Assembly: GCF_037975245.1 (NCBI RefSeq)
Contig: NC_092577.1
Location: forward strand, 29,856,398-29,920,397
Reading direction: 5' to 3'
Origin: Apostichopus japonicus
Taxonomy: Eukaryota > Echinodermata > Holothuroidea > Aspidochirotida > Stichopodidae
DNA length: 64,000 nt
The translations under genes were made by a program, and so were the position numbers. Positions 14,101 through 23,520 of this stretch are shown piece by piece. The first letter of the stretch is position 1, and each line of letters begins with the position of its first letter. A model generated the notes under the pieces. It saw nothing but the letters and a program-made list of their open reading frames with translations, was not told where the DNA came from and made no database searches.

Positions 14101-17100
14101 GTTTATATAAACATGGCCATGAATATATTTCAAGAGACAGTGTTACCAAAGATGGGAGGGGATGGGCTACAGGGGGGAGGGTGGGGGAAGAGCATAATTA
14201 ATGGCAGCCTCGTTATAACTAACTACAGAAGGGATGTACTGCATTTAACTCACAGATCTTGATGAGGAGATACCTCAGAGGATCTTAACAGATAAAAACA
14301 CAAAGACCTTTTCTCCTACCTACTTTGCCTCAAACTTGCTGTGCGTAACTTTGTTAAATATATTAAACATGTAAACATATTTCTACCATCATTCTAGCAT
14401 CTCTGTATGTTACCAAAAACCTTGCAAGTTTCAAACATCGTACAAACTCGTAAAACGGTCACAGAACGGGGAAAACATTTCCAATATTATTAAGACGAGG
14501 AACGAACAGAGACCGAGGGAGCTATTCTTAAAGGAACGTCCTACCTTCACATGGAGGTGTGAGCAACACTCGTGAATGAGATCGCTGTCTGGGACCCGTA
14601 GTTTACTGACGGACTTCACCAATCTCCTCGCGTACATCGGAACTATTTTCTGTACGTCGAGACGTTTCAACCGGAGGCCGAACGAGGGTAGCGATGACAC
14701 AGCTAGTGAGACGGGTGGTTCTTTGTCCGAAATTTCCTGTAGCAAAGAAAGAATTGAAAGGGGAGGTTTGTACTAATCTGCACCCTTTAACTTGTCACCA
14801 GATTAACCTAGTGCAGAGCAAAACCAAAACAAGGATGAGCAAGAGGAAACCATGTGCAAATTCGTCAAAAGTTGCAATTTCCTGTTTTGTAAGATTTCTT
14901 CAAGGGAATCTTCACATTATGGTGGCTACAATCCCTCCCCCTTCCCCCTCTCCCCTTCCCCCTCCCCCACGTGGTGTTTTAAGTCTTGATATATACCATA
15001 CACAATTTGCTAGAACAGAAAAATATTTGGGATTCTTTTCTCACCTTTCTGACATAGAGTGTTGTTAAGAACAGAGTCTGTACAATATTGGTTTTACTTT
15101 AACCTTCCTCCAGCTTTTTGGATTCAACTCCTGCCTCAATAAATTGAGCTATTCCCTGCCCCAACCCCAACCACCTGCCCCCTCCCCCACCCTCTCTAAA
15201 CCTTCATACACATCCATAGTTATTCTCAACCCACCATCGATGCACAATGGATATACAGATGTTGACCTACACAAACGATTTCTCAAGATATTTTGGGGAA
15301 GCAAAAGATGACGTTTTTTTTCTCCGATTTCTGTGACTTACGCAGAGTGTGTTCGGTCCTGCTGTGAACCGGGGGTGCTCTGCGAGGAGGAACTTTACGT
15401 CCAGGTCTAGTAAGGAGAATTGAGTTGATCGGGATGGAATATGCTCCTGCAGGGCAGATACTTGCTCGACGGTCGGGACCGGTCTGTTCTCGTCCACAAG
15501 CTCTGGATGGGGGAAAAGGGTCAGAAAACTGTCCGTTAATTATTTCTCTTGGACGTCTGTGGAGATATCACTGCAGTTCTACAAGACAATTATTAAGTGT
15601 GTGGGAGAAAGCATAACTTGGGGGGGTGATGTTTTGAGTTCTTGCAGGATCTAGCAGGACCGAAACATAAATAAATTAAGGATCACATTAAAACGAGACA
15701 GATAACTCAAATTGGAAAGATGAAAAAGATAAAATTAGACTGAAAAAATGGAAGAGTATTTGGATGGGAGTAAACTGATGGGATTAAGAATAACTGCCTC
15801 CATGATTGAAAAGAGATCAACATTTTTGTTAAAACACAAAGAGAGGCCCTGTCAGCCCCGTATGTAAGGGAACGCTCTCATGATAAAGTCCCCAGTTCGT
15901 GTCACTCCAAGATTAATGTATGTCGTCCAGTAACAGAGTGCTGACAATTGACAATTCATAATCATGGACGTTAAATATGAATCTAAGAGACTGATTTCGG
16001 TCAGCTTGCGGCTTTAATAAGCCAAATGAGGCTTCTTCGCGAGTTCCTGCTTGCAGGAGGATCTAACATACATACCAGGTTTCTCTCGACTGTAAGGTTC
16101 GTATTCATGATTCTGAGCACTGAACATCAGCTGCTGGAGACGATGAACCAGGGACGAGCTGATCGTTACCTGACACGGAGATAGAGTAAATTTCTTCCAC
16201 GAAAATTCCTTCCAAGTAAAGATAGGATCCCAAGCGGAGGCAGAGTTGTAACTCTCTGAATCAGACTCTGTGAGATGAAGAAAGATCGGATAAGAAACAC
16301 AAGAAATACAAAGCCAGATGTGAAAAGAGACCGGAAGAGTTACGTATTAATTTTAAAACAATGTAAACAGATCATCATGTAAGTTTAGTGGTTTTCTGTA
16401 CTGGCGTGCCCTCCCAAAAGTATGATGACCCAGGGGAGAGAAGTTGTAAAGATAACGCAGAAACAAAAGATTAACGGTTTACTTGAATAATTTAATAACT
16501 CAACTGGAGCAACGGTTTACTTGAATAAATTAACAACTCAACTGGAGCAAACTAAATATATAATATGAAACATAATTTACTTACAAGTCACAAGCTCACT
16601 ACACATGAATCAAACGTACTCACTCGCTCACAAGTGTTGGCTGGTCAACCATCCGTACTCACCGCCTCATTCGTAAGCTCTCCCAAACGTTTTCAAACAC
16701 AAGAAAGTTCTATCACACCACATGCACACACTCACACCAGTTGCACGCACGCACCACGCGCCCGATACGTTTGAAACCTCTGTTACGTAAATTAAACAGC
16801 GATGCTTCGATACAAGCGCACCATAGCCTAACGCTACACTATATACATGTACGCCCACACAAGAATACGCCTATCGTTACAATCGCTCATTTACAATCAC
16901 ATTAGCAAAAAACAATAACGCAAAAACAAACAAAAAAACATATTCAAATTTGCCTCTAACTGCATCTCACTGAAACGTGTTACCATATCCACGCAAGCAC
17001 CTACTCCCCCCCCCCCACAACACCCCTGTTCCCTCCCTGCGATGTATTCGAAAATCCAAACTTGAATCTTGCCTTAACGTACAACTGTCAAGACCATGTA

Positions 17101-20100
17101 ACGTTCAAGCAATTTTGACAGATTCTTACATAATAAATTTTTCCAAAAAAAAAGGAGCTCTGAAGGGCAAAATGACAACCCTGGCAAAAAAACAACAGAA
17201 CCAAACAGTGATTGACTTTTAAAGCTCACCGTTATCCTCTTCGAGCTGAACCATCGTAAAGACATAATCGGACCAAAACGCTCCAAACCGAGCCATGCCG
17301 TGTCGCTCGCCGAACGATTCGTGATGTTTCTCTTGGTCAAGAATGTACGATCCTCTCTTCCCCAGATTCTCCGGACAGACTGGATCGAAGAGCGAACCGG
17401 TCAAGTAGTTTAACTCTTGGCTCGAGATGTCTCGATTCCCGCAGGAAACGAAGGGTAATAAATCCTGCGACAACAAACGAAAAAGTAAGAAAAGAGAGAA
17501 AGAAAAAACTTGAAATTGCAAAGAGATTTTAACAACAACTTCCATGATCTAGTGGGGTATATTTTATTACGAAAAAGTTTTATACAATCTGTGCAGAGAA
17601 TGTATAGCAATTTCTGTACGCATGAAAAATAGTATCGCTATTAAGAGAAAAAATTCAGAGGACCCCCAACCCCTTACACTCTGTCTCTCCATGTGTTCCC
17701 TCTCTGACTCACGAGAAGTCAATGATCACCATTTCCAAAAGATCAGATTCTGAGGCAAAAACAAACCTTATGATGAGAGGGTAGGCTGCTTACTACTGTT
17801 AGTAGTAAGCCCCTGTCAGAAGGGCAACAGCCACAGGGCCCAGGGTCAATTAAAAAAAAAAAAAGGTACTTCATATGGGAGGGTGGAAAAACAAAGAAGG
17901 AATTATTTGGGAAAAAGGACATAAAAATTCTCATTTTTATAATATATATATACTCGGGAAAATAGAGGGTCCCTAGCGCCCCAGCCCGGGATTGGCACTA
18001 CACGGGGATAGCTATCGGTTTGTCTCGTGAGCATGCACACAGTGATGGTGCTTGTCTTGATCTTACCCGGTCATCGTCTAAAGTGATGTTGAAGTCATCT
18101 ACGCCACAGGTACAGTTTGCAAGGCCTTGGACGGACATGTGACTCAGACCGAGTTGGACGTTGAAGAAAGCCAGCCCCTGCATCGTAATTTCCAGAGACA
18201 TGCCGTGACCGGTCAGTTGAAGAAATGGCTGCACATGAAGCTTTCTGGAAGAACTGAATGGTCCGCCAGAGTTTGTAATATCGCTCAGCTGAAATAAAAT
18301 GTGCAAACGTCAACACAGATATTAACGGAGAAACTTAGGTGCCAGTTACTGACGGAGACGGTCTCTCGGAGTCACTTTTGTACCGATGGAAGCGATACCA
18401 AGGAATTTAGCTTCTCTGGTAACCTGTGCTCTAGCTATGAACTGAACCAAGAGCTACTTGTTTTTTTTTTATATTTCATATATATATAGATATTCTTTTT
18501 ATTGTCCTTAAAAGTTGCTATTGAATTTTAAGTTCAAGATTTGCTAGACAAAAAATGTTTTATGGCAGAACATTGGCAAAAGAAGATAGCACAAGTCTAA
18601 GAAATTGTGGGTTTTAATTGGTTTGAATGTCTTACTCGTTTTACTCGTTTATTTTTGTCATTGTTCTTAAGCTTAAGTGTGCACTTACTGTAAAACACAC
18701 ACATTTTACACCAGCAATCTTTTTTTCTGTACATCTTCAAAACTAAAACTTAATCAATGCTAATAAATATTGTATACAATAAAATACATTTGATGTAGAG
18801 TTTGTTGTCATGGTGATACCTTGAAGGTGAAACTGCCTTGTTGACAGTAAAATCCGACAGAGATGATGGGATCCTCTTTGCTCTTCTGACTCAAGCTTTC
18901 CTCATCCTCATCTTCATCATAACTAAATACTTCTGGAACGAGAGACCACGCCCAGCTGCTCCAGCCTTCTTCGTTTTGCCCTCTTTCAAGCAGGGATGAA
19001 AGCGCTATTCCCACCACAACAAAAAAACAAGAATATTTACCCAAATTTCAAACAGAAACATCTTTGAAATACACAAAGAACTCTACAGCCTTCTCATTCT
19101 TATTAACTATATAGGCTAGACTGCAGTATGTTTAGGTAAAGTGTTTTAATTTTTTTTTTTTTGAGGGTTTGAAGTAGCTGTAGTGACATTAATATAACAA
19201 GACTTACAATATGATTTCTGTCAAATTTCATTTCAGGAGGGAAAATATACTAGACAAACAAAGAAAAGAAAGAAACACAGCCAGATACTTGAGATTATAT
19301 CTCTGCATTTTAGGTGTTACAGTTTACATAAGTATAATAAACCACATGCCCATCCCTATAGAGACTGCAATGCATACTGTTTATATATATATATACAAAA
19401 CTGATTTCTTACCTGCAGAAGGGTCGTGCGTACTCGGCTCCACGAGGTCCATCTCCTTCGTAAGTAGACCGGGATCGGGTGGGTCGATGGTCCCGTAATA
19501 CAAGGCCAACAGTAACTGAACGAGCCTGATGTACATCGGCAGCTGGGTCTCTGACAGCGAGAGGTGCAACTCCTCGCAGAATGTGCTCGCTTTGATGATG
19601 TTCGCAAACCTCGCATTTAGACTCTCGAAGGTCATATGAACCCTGGTCGTGAGATTCCAGTGAAAGATCACCGGCTCTTGGTAGACGTCGATTTTGCCGC
19701 TGGCGTTTCTTCTGTCCAGGCAGACGGTGACGTCGGAAAACGCGCAGAGTCTCCTCAGGACCAACTCCGGAAGAGCGAGTTCCACGAAGGCTTTCTCCCA
19801 GGCTTCGTTCACCGCGAACGTCTCCACGGATTTGACGTTGACCGACAAAACGATGTCCTCCTCCACGTATTTCAGGATCAAGTTATTGATGACGATACGG
19901 ACATTGTTCGCGATCCGGCGTGTAAGAGATTGGATGTAGCTCGGGGTCAGCTCCGACCCGGCACCGGGTTTGGGCTTCTTCGTTTGGAGGACAGCCGGTT
20001 CCTCCTCCTCCCCACCCCTGCTGCTGGCCGTACTCTCGCTCTTGTTGTCACCGGTGGCAGCATCTTTCAACTTGAGGACAAACTGGATCGTGTTAATAGT

Positions 20101-20346
20101 GATGACAGCAGGCTCAGATCCCAGAGAGGTCCACGGAATGTGTATCTTTAACTCGTGGATATGCCCGCTTAGGAAACTCAACGGCAGGTTACCCAACTCC
20201 TTTTCCAGAACGTCTAACCGGAGATCGAGTTTTGCTAAGACGAGATCCCCACCCCATAGCGAGACTTGAAGATCTTCCGGCTTAATGTTCTTGATGTACT
20301 TGTTAACATAACTCAACAGGTACGGAGAAAGATAAGACTCCAGCAT
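458..20346 (-). CDS. VPS13B: VPS13B/COH1-like lipid-transfer protein, amino-terminal half (23 exons, 3' end outside window)
   Basis: VPS13 proteins are long rod-shaped bridges with a hydrophobic groove that move lipids between membranes. VPS13B acts at the Golgi and endosomes, and its loss causes Cohen syndrome in people. The first exon opens with MLESYLSPYLLSYVNKYIKN and SLWGGDLVLAKL, the chorein motif in its VPS13B form, followed by FLSGHIHELKIHIPW. Later VPS13B-specific matches are WSSWAWSLVPEVFSYD, DPIISVGFYC, ARFGAFWSDYVFTM and NHEYEPYSR. The exons join with matching phases except at one junction (exons 15 to 16). Together they encode about 1,920 residues; the human protein has about 4,000, so the C-terminal half lies to the left of position 458. 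The family is certain; individual exon ends come from splice-site inspection. Introns are short and packed with transposons. Confidence 0.95.
1013..1595 (-). CDS. VPS13B: VPS13B exon 22
   Basis: Acceptor TTTCCCTTCTAG and strong donor G/GTGAGT; phase 0 to 1. It encodes CLYLSLSNITMAQNLSARNF, a linker rich in S, R and H with a run resembling RHSRADSGFDSD (potential phosphorylation region), and KIIPFDLLLTGREISIFLYS. Confidence 0.9.
1842..1956 (-). CDS. VPS13B: VPS13B exon 21
   Basis: Acceptor ATTCCTACAG and donor AAG/GTACGT; phase 2 to 0, 115 bp. It encodes HMNPVVQEFSICCIAAPAIT. It was found by phase matching between exons 20 and 22. Confidence 0.82.
2140..2498 (+). mobile_element. piggyBac-like non-autonomous element, copy 1
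   Basis: A 359-bp element flanked by TTAA (2136-2139) and TCAA (2499-2502, a one-base decay of TTAA). The ends read GGGTGTGAAGACTCGCGC and, inverted, GGCATTGAAGACTTG. It is about 85-90% identical by eye to 13056-13408, and both copies are in VPS13B introns. It encodes no protein. Confidence 0.75.
2690..3013 (-). mobile_element. tRNA-derived SINE (family B)
   Basis: Read on the minus strand it has a pol III A box (TGGCCAATTGG) and B box (GGTTCGATTCC). A body with GTGTCCTTGGGCAAGATGC follows, and then a tail with AGCGCTTTGAGA and AAGCGCTATATA, a tail type often shared with LINEs. The head abuts VPS13B exon 20. Confidence 0.8.
3035..3238 (-). CDS. VPS13B: VPS13B exon 20
   Basis: Acceptor CATCTCTAG and donor AA/GTACGT; phase 2 to 2. 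It encodes RQYQLDVFNLGLFTASWRDI. A reverse-oriented SINE begins about 22 bp beyond the donor. Confidence 0.82.
4423..5199 (-). CDS. VPS13B: VPS13B exon 19
   Basis: A 777-bp exon with acceptor CTTTTCAG and donor AG/GTAGGA; phase 2 to 2. It contains HSFLSLIWTRAKGSSVSKRL, SMQPVDVVVWCPVIAEMLKT, a proline/threonine/serine-rich linker, and LPLLYFDIQEVRCFLPV. Its GC content is higher than that of the surrounding introns, as for exons 1 and 22. Confidence 0.92.
5410..5620 (-). CDS. VPS13B: VPS13B exon 18
   Basis: Acceptor TTTCTGTTACAG and donor TG/GTATGA; phase 1 to 2. It encodes KLSAIMEDLTTSVDYQDIFS and GIFVDFLNITFTFQSTTAFQ. Confidence 0.85.
5938..6433. mobile_element. TIR element with CAGGGATGTGCCC ends
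   Basis: The left end CAGGGATGTGCCCA and right end GTGGGCACATCCCTG are inverted repeats, flanked by the 6-bp direct repeat GATGTA. The interior includes a GGGGGAGGGGTCTAAGGG block shared with other elements in this window. It lies in the intron after VPS13B exon 17. Confidence 0.7.
6460..6814 (-). CDS. VPS13B: VPS13B exon 17
   Basis: Acceptor CGTAACTCAG and donor G/GTATGT; phase 0 to 1. It encodes VDLLRKLSEQLLNHLPKIVD, a serine-rich linker, and VKLAFWIQWTVDKVGVSL, a typical VPS13 strand pair. A transposon (5938-6433) lies only 26 bp beyond the donor. Confidence 0.88.
6898..6941 (-). CDS. VPS13B: VPS13B exon 16 (start uncertain, 6941 or 6983)
   Basis: The frame giving ELFWRYMLPSLDIRR runs into exon 17 with donor CGA/GTAGGT in phase 0. 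Candidate acceptors are CCGTTAG (start 6941) and ACGACAG (start 6983). Both require phase 1 entry, in conflict with the apparent phase 0 end of exon 15. Confidence 0.6.
7166..7380 (-). CDS. VPS13B: VPS13B exon 15
   Basis: Acceptor TCTCTTCGACAG, donor CAG/GTCAGT; phase 1 to 0 as read. It encodes KFPWTVKADSFEIFAVSQN and VGIVVHTDMPGIQINCCHEQ. The phase at its 3' end does not match the following exon, so an alternative donor a few bases downstream (A/GTGTTT) is possible. Confidence 0.8.
7827..7923 (-). CDS. VPS13B: VPS13B exon 14 (small)
   Basis: A 97-bp exon proposed because exon 13 ends in phase 0 while exon 15 must be entered in phase 1. Acceptor ACCCATATAG and donor A/GTGAAG give VNIQPAIIMVLAETVNSGQE, which reads like a VPS13 groove strand. 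The donor is weak; no other stretch of intron 13-15 supplied a matching exon. Confidence 0.65.
7924..9417. other. AT-rich intron of VPS13B
   Basis: No gene seen. Positions 8160-8350 are almost pure A/T with a (TA)n run. Positions 9060-9260 resemble a dispersed repeat with CCGACGGACGAGAGTG, but only one copy is visible here. Confidence 0.5.
9418..9602 (-). CDS. VPS13B: VPS13B exon 13
   Basis: Acceptor TATGAATATTCAG and donor CAG/GTGAGA; phase 1 to 0. It encodes a serine-rich linker and FIKKRLYSLSEKLQQIVMQ. The acceptor is the last copy of a motif repeated through the tandem array in the upstream intron. Confidence 0.82.
9606..10128. repeat. 209-bp higher-order tandem array in VPS13B intron 12
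   Basis: Five monomers of alternating 105 and 104 bp begin with AATATTCATAGCAAAAG at 9606, 9711, 9815, 9920 and 10024. Two monomer types alternate and are nearly identical between copies. The array fills most of the 709-bp intron and reaches the exon 13 acceptor. Confidence 0.92.
10312..10461 (-). CDS. VPS13B: VPS13B exon 12
   Basis: Acceptor CTCCCTTCATCAG and donor G/GTTAGG; phase 1 to 1. It encodes DGLSVLFLDVRGIALCFDPC and FSWLIYEPK. An upstream TAG acceptor at about 10491 would need phase 2, so it was not used. Confidence 0.82.
10499..10884 (+). mobile_element. tRNA-derived SINE (family B, full-length)
   Basis: A box TGGTCAAGTGG and B box GGTTCGAGTCC lie in a tRNA-like head. The body contains GTGTCCTTGGGCAAGGCGC, shared with the 2690-3013 copy. 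It ends in an ATA/ATT-rich tail. Confidence 0.82.
11106..11147. repeat. (TA)n microsatellite
   Basis: About 20 uninterrupted TA units in a VPS13B intron. Confidence 0.95.
11371..11523 (-). CDS. VPS13B: VPS13B exon 11
   Basis: Acceptor TCATGGTTGCAG and donor G/GTAAGG; phase 1 to 1. The product is hydrophilic and acidic (EGRREEELEDSLVSF), a likely flexible segment followed by a beta strand. Confidence 0.78.
11707..11817 (-). CDS. VPS13B: VPS13B exon 10
   Basis: Acceptor TTTGTGACAG and donor G/GTAGAA; phase 1 to 1, 111 bp. It encodes LEGSLSGMNVCFTINQIVWA. It is too short for most ORF scans but fits its neighbours by phase. Confidence 0.8.
12711..12889 (-). CDS. VPS13B: VPS13B exon 9
   Basis: Acceptor TTACGTAAAG after a T-rich tract and a strong donor GTGAGT; phase 2 to 1. 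It encodes VELPKIQFKATKPQMLLASH and LYQSWMTP, matching the human FELPNLTIQATRAQ and IYQSW region. Confidence 0.9.
13056..13408 (+). mobile_element. piggyBac-like non-autonomous element, copy 2
   Basis: A 353-bp element with perfect TTAA on both sides (13052-13055 and 13409-13412). Inverted ends share TGAAGACTCGC. Same orientation and internal sequence as copy 1. TTAA target duplication is the hallmark of piggyBac transposition. Confidence 0.8.
13784..13926 (-). CDS. VPS13B: VPS13B exon 8
   Basis: Acceptor GATTAG and donor TG/GTATGA; phase 0 to 2. It encodes LFGLETALLLVPVQGF and ends LPVYW. It is supported by matching phases on both sides and by its place in the gene. Confidence 0.75.
14545..14736 (-). 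CDS. VPS13B: VPS13B exon 7
   Basis: Acceptor TTTGCTACAG and donor AAG/GTAGGA; phase 0 to 0, 64 codons. It encodes VQKIVPMYARRLVKSVSKL and LIHECCSHLHVK, matching the human SVPMYAEQLVHVVS region. Confidence 0.9.
15342..15502 (-). CDS. VPS13B: VPS13B exon 6
   Basis: Acceptor CCCATCCAG and donor TGC/GTAAGT; phase 1 to 0. It encodes VSALQEHIPSRSTQFSLLDL, matching the human EEYIPTRHTS region. Confidence 0.88.
15840..16075 (+). mobile_element. tRNA-derived SINE (family A) abutting exon 5
   Basis: It shares ATTAATGTATGTCGTCCAGT, AATTCATAATCATGGACGTT and the 3' hairpin CCTGCTTGCAGGAGG with copies at 34837, 39233 and 47745. The head is degenerate. Its ACATACATAC tail ends exactly at the exon 5 boundary. 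Confidence 0.85.
16076..16267 (-). CDS. VPS13B: VPS13B exon 5, donor lies in a SINE tail
   Basis: Acceptor TCATCTCACAG; phase 1 to 1. It encodes LVHRLQQLMFSAQNHEYEPY, matching the human HEYEPYSR region. The donor GTATGT is made by the ACAT-rich tail of a SINE that abuts the exon. No open reading frame long enough to flag this exon exists on its own; it is recognised by homology and phase. Confidence 0.88.
16473..16551. repeat. 39-bp direct duplication
   Basis: Two adjacent copies of AACGGTTTACTTGAATAA plus about 20 further bases, differing at a few positions. Intronic; no other feature is seen between exons 4 and 5. Confidence 0.8.
17230..17464 (-). CDS. VPS13B: VPS13B exon 4
   Basis: Acceptor GTTGTCGCAG and donor G/GTGAGC; phase 0 to 1. 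It encodes LNYLTGSLFDPVCPEN and MARFGAFWSDYVFTM, both close to the human protein. Confidence 0.92.
18067..18288 (-). CDS. VPS13B: VPS13B exon 3
   Basis: Acceptor TTTATTTCAG and donor CGG/GTAAGA; phase 0 to 0, 74 codons. It contains FFNVQLGLSHMSVQGL, matching the repeating-groove region after the WAWS block in VPS13B. Confidence 0.88.
18820..19004 (-). CDS. VPS13B: VPS13B exon 2
   Basis: Acceptor GGAATAG and donor AAG/GTATCA; phase 1 in, phase 0 out. It encodes the family hallmark WSSWAWSLVPEVFSYD, an acidic run, and DPIISVGFYCQQGSFTFK. Confidence 0.9.
19413..20346 (-). CDS. VPS13B: VPS13B exon 1 (start codon, chorein domain)
   Basis: A single 934-bp exon encodes residues 1-311. It carries the chorein domain (about residues 1-110), an acidic low-complexity linker (GGEEEEP, about 110-120), and the conserved block NNLILKYVEEDIVLSVNV. 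The start is chosen because MLES matches the family start exactly. A possible 5'UTR acceptor (TTTCCAG) lies about 6 bp upstream, so an untranslated exon is likely. The exon ends at GCAG/GTAAGA in phase 1. Vertebrate genes split this stretch over several exons. Confidence 0.93.
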
Positions 20347-21769
20347 ACTGGATCTGGAAATCGACTTTACCCTCTCTTAAAAGGCCGGTGCGGTTGTAGA
20401 AATCTTGTCACTTTCATCCTTTCAAAAAAAACCCAATAACAACAAATAAATTTACATCTATTTTTCACATTAAACACATCAGACTGGACAGCTTCTAAAC
20501 AGATGACATCTATCAATGAAAGTGTCAGATTTCAAATTTTCCATATTTGAAGTTCTCGGTACAAAGCTCTGATCCTTTTTATCTGGTAGTTATGTTTTAG
20601 TTATTCTGGTAATTAATAAAATTCAAATGTTTACTCAAAATATTAGAACAATCTGAACTTGTATTAAAAAGCAACGTAACAGAATTTCCTTCCCATTTTC
20701 AGCCTTCTAGTGTAATCTGCATATTGATGAGCTTTGCTCTCATAGAATACACAGAAGTTTAATCTCAAACCAATAATTGATATCCAAAGTTTTTAATACT
20801 AAGGTGACGTAACATCATACATGTGAGTTGTGAGATGTCAAATGAACATATTTCTACTATCACATATTATTCATGAGTATTTGTTTGCAAAATGTTATTG
20901 TTGGTCTTTTGTGTACATTCTGAACAAAATAGCTCTTTCATGTATGTGCATAGTAATACACATGACAAAAATGTGCACAGTATGGAGGAAGAAGTTCTGT
21001 TTCATTTAAATGAGCTAAGTTTACCAAATTAAAAAACAAACAGGAACCTTTGAATGGGTCTCACAGGCCAATTCAAGACATATAACTGTGCCTAAAATGC
21101 AAGTATAAATTACATTAGCATATACTGTAGTGAACTCATTAAATACTGTCTAGGCCTTTAATTACGATTACATTTTACTTATTAACTGCTGCAGCTTCCA
21201 ACTACTTGCTTGCATCTATAATCCATAAATTACAGAGGCCGCTGGTGGCTTTCGGGTCCGATCACCATTTTTGTTTCTATTAAGTATTACGAATATGAGT
21301 ATTATGAATATGACGCACAATCAAAACAATACATCGCGCAACTAGTACACGTGCTTTTCGCATAAACGATTAGATCATTTATTATTATTCACATTCACGT
21401 AGCCTAGCTTTGATTACCTTTTGTATTTTTACGCGCTACAACAATAAACGTAATCTTTGCTTCCAATTCCTTCAATATTATTTGCTTTGGTCCTTCATCA
21501 AATGAGAATCGGGTGAACAATGAAATGACGAAAATGTTTTTTGCCTCCGTGGAATCTTTGCACAGTTGACCATAATCTGACACGAGAAACTTGCTGAACT
21601 GATGTTTTAAGAAAAAGTCAAATTGCATTGACATTATTATGACCCGTGAACAATATCTGATTTTTCGTTTAACTCCATGAGAAAGGACCCCGGTGGGGAA
21701 AACCAAAATCAGACCAATCACATTTGTGGGAAAACAGGTAATGAACATCTCCCGGCCTCGATATTCCAC

Positions 21770-22005
21770 CCGCTCCCCGTCCCACTTCCCGTCCCACTCC
21801 CCGTCCCACTTCCCCGTCACACTTCCTGTCACACTTCCCCATCACACTTCCCCGTCACACTTCACCGTCACACTTCCCCGTCACACTTCCCGTCACACTT
21901 CCACGTCGCACTTCCCCGTCACACTTCCCCGTCACACTTCCCCGTCACATTTCTCCGTCACACTTCCCCGTCCCACTTCCCCGTCCCACTCCGCGTGCCG
22001 GCCTG
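21770..22005. repeat. C-rich minisatellite, unit about 13 bp
   Basis: Repeats of CCCGTCACACTTC and variants CCCGTCCCACTTC, about 18 copies. It produces spurious open frames on both strands. Confidence 0.9.
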
Positions 22006-22799
22006 CCTCCCTAGTCAGGCTATAGCTTCGATGAAGATTGCAGCAATTAAGGCTGTTTCAAGTACCCTCTGGGGTTATGCAAGGTAGTCAGGTTTGGGCA
22101 CACGGAATGGATTCGTGACAGGTGAGCTCTGTATTTCGGTTTCACCTGGGAGTTGTCTGCTGGGTATGCTTGCATGTTAAATGACACCATGTTTGAATGA
22201 AGGGCGCAAGCAAACTCATTCCCCTGAAGTTCGCCGACAGGGCTTGTATCGTCTAAACAACTTCATGTCTATTAAATTTGACCCTTGATCTAGATCTTGC
22301 TAACCTCTGCGGAGAAACGAAAACGTCACAAACTTATTCCTCTCATAGTTATTGCAGTGAAAAAGTGCAATTTCCAGTGAAATAGAAAATACTTCGCATA
22401 GGTTAAAAAAATAGTTAATAGGGTGTTTAATGTCTTCAATATAGCCAGAATTAACATTCTCTAAATTTATATGAAATATTTCTTTCAAGACATAAATCAT
22501 AATTGTTTGTCCCAAATTCTGCTTTGAGAGGACAAAGTCAAAAGAAATGTTCCGCTAGCGTTTCATTTTCGGTTTTGCAAAAGAAAAGAAACAAACTAGT
22601 GGGCGGGGAAGGGGGGGGGGTAGGCTGTAATTTTATGTAAAAAAGTTATTGGTACCTAATTTTCTATGAATAAAACGAAATTGAAAATATTATTTCTTAT
22701 TGTGATCCCTAACCGCAACTAAAGGAAGGGTAAACATATCACTACAGCGGTAATCATTACGGTGTTGCCTTGTTCCCATTTGGAAACGCCTTTGGTGAA

Positions 22800-22971
22800 C
22801 AGGCCGAAAATGCCTCCCAGATCGCAAATGGCACTTCCCATGCCTTGCAAGTTGCATCTAAGCATTTTATATTATGAAATTACTAGCGATATCATAAAAA
22901 CGTACACAAAAAAATGCTCAAGGGGGGAGGGCGATCGCCCCTTCGCCCCCCCCCCCTTGGCTACGCGCCTG
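22800..22971. mobile_element. GCGCGTAGCC-type TIR element, internally deleted
   Basis: The right end CTTGGCTACGCGCCTG matches the element at 27462-27747. Both sides carry the exact 8-bp duplication TTGGTGAA (22792-22799 and 22972-22979). The left terminus is altered (CAGGCCGAAAATG). Confidence 0.75.
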
Positions 22972-23427
22972 TTGGTGAAACAGCTATAGGTTACCCCGTG
23001 TGATACAAGAAGATGTAGTATATTTAAAAAGCCTTTAAATATTACCATTTGGTTGATAGGTATAGGTCTTTAAGTTAAATTTCCAAGCCCTTGGGATAGC
23101 TGAAAATTATGCCATAATACAGAGTAAAAGGGAAATATTAATATTCAACTTTGAAATGATGAGAGTATAATTCAACAAATTGCAATTAACAAATTGCTAA
23201 TAAATAGCCTTTTGGGGGTGGGGGGGGGTCACTATATCAGAATAGGAAATGTTGTTATCAATCTTGATAAACGAGTTATTGAGTAAACATTCATTAGAAT
23301 AGATATTGTTGTAAATGGGGGGGGGGGGGGGGGAGCAGATGGCAAATTCGGCAATATGAAATGTGTCCCGGAATGTAAGGAGGAAGATGTTCAAGACCTT
23401 AGCATGCATAGACTCAGGATGCGTGAT

Positions 23428-23520
23428 CCAGTGGCGTCTCCAGGGGTTGGCCTGGGAGGCACGTTCTTTCCCCAAAAAAATCGTGCCCCCAGGTGCCCCC
23501 CAGAGGCGATTTGTAGTGTT
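23428..23520. mobile_element. fragment of a CAGTGGCGTC-type repeat
   Basis: Begins CCAGTGGCGTCTCCAGGGG and has the G/C-rich style of the other TIR elements, but no partner end or target duplication could be found. Confidence 0.4.

Noticed and set aside
19636..20269. Plus-strand frames up to 171 codons
   Set aside because: Antisense shadows of the GC-rich first exon of VPS13B.
21677..22087. Open frames of 110-136 codons on the plus strand
   Set aside because: Translation of the CCCGTCACACTTC minisatellite (SPSHFPVTL-type repeats).
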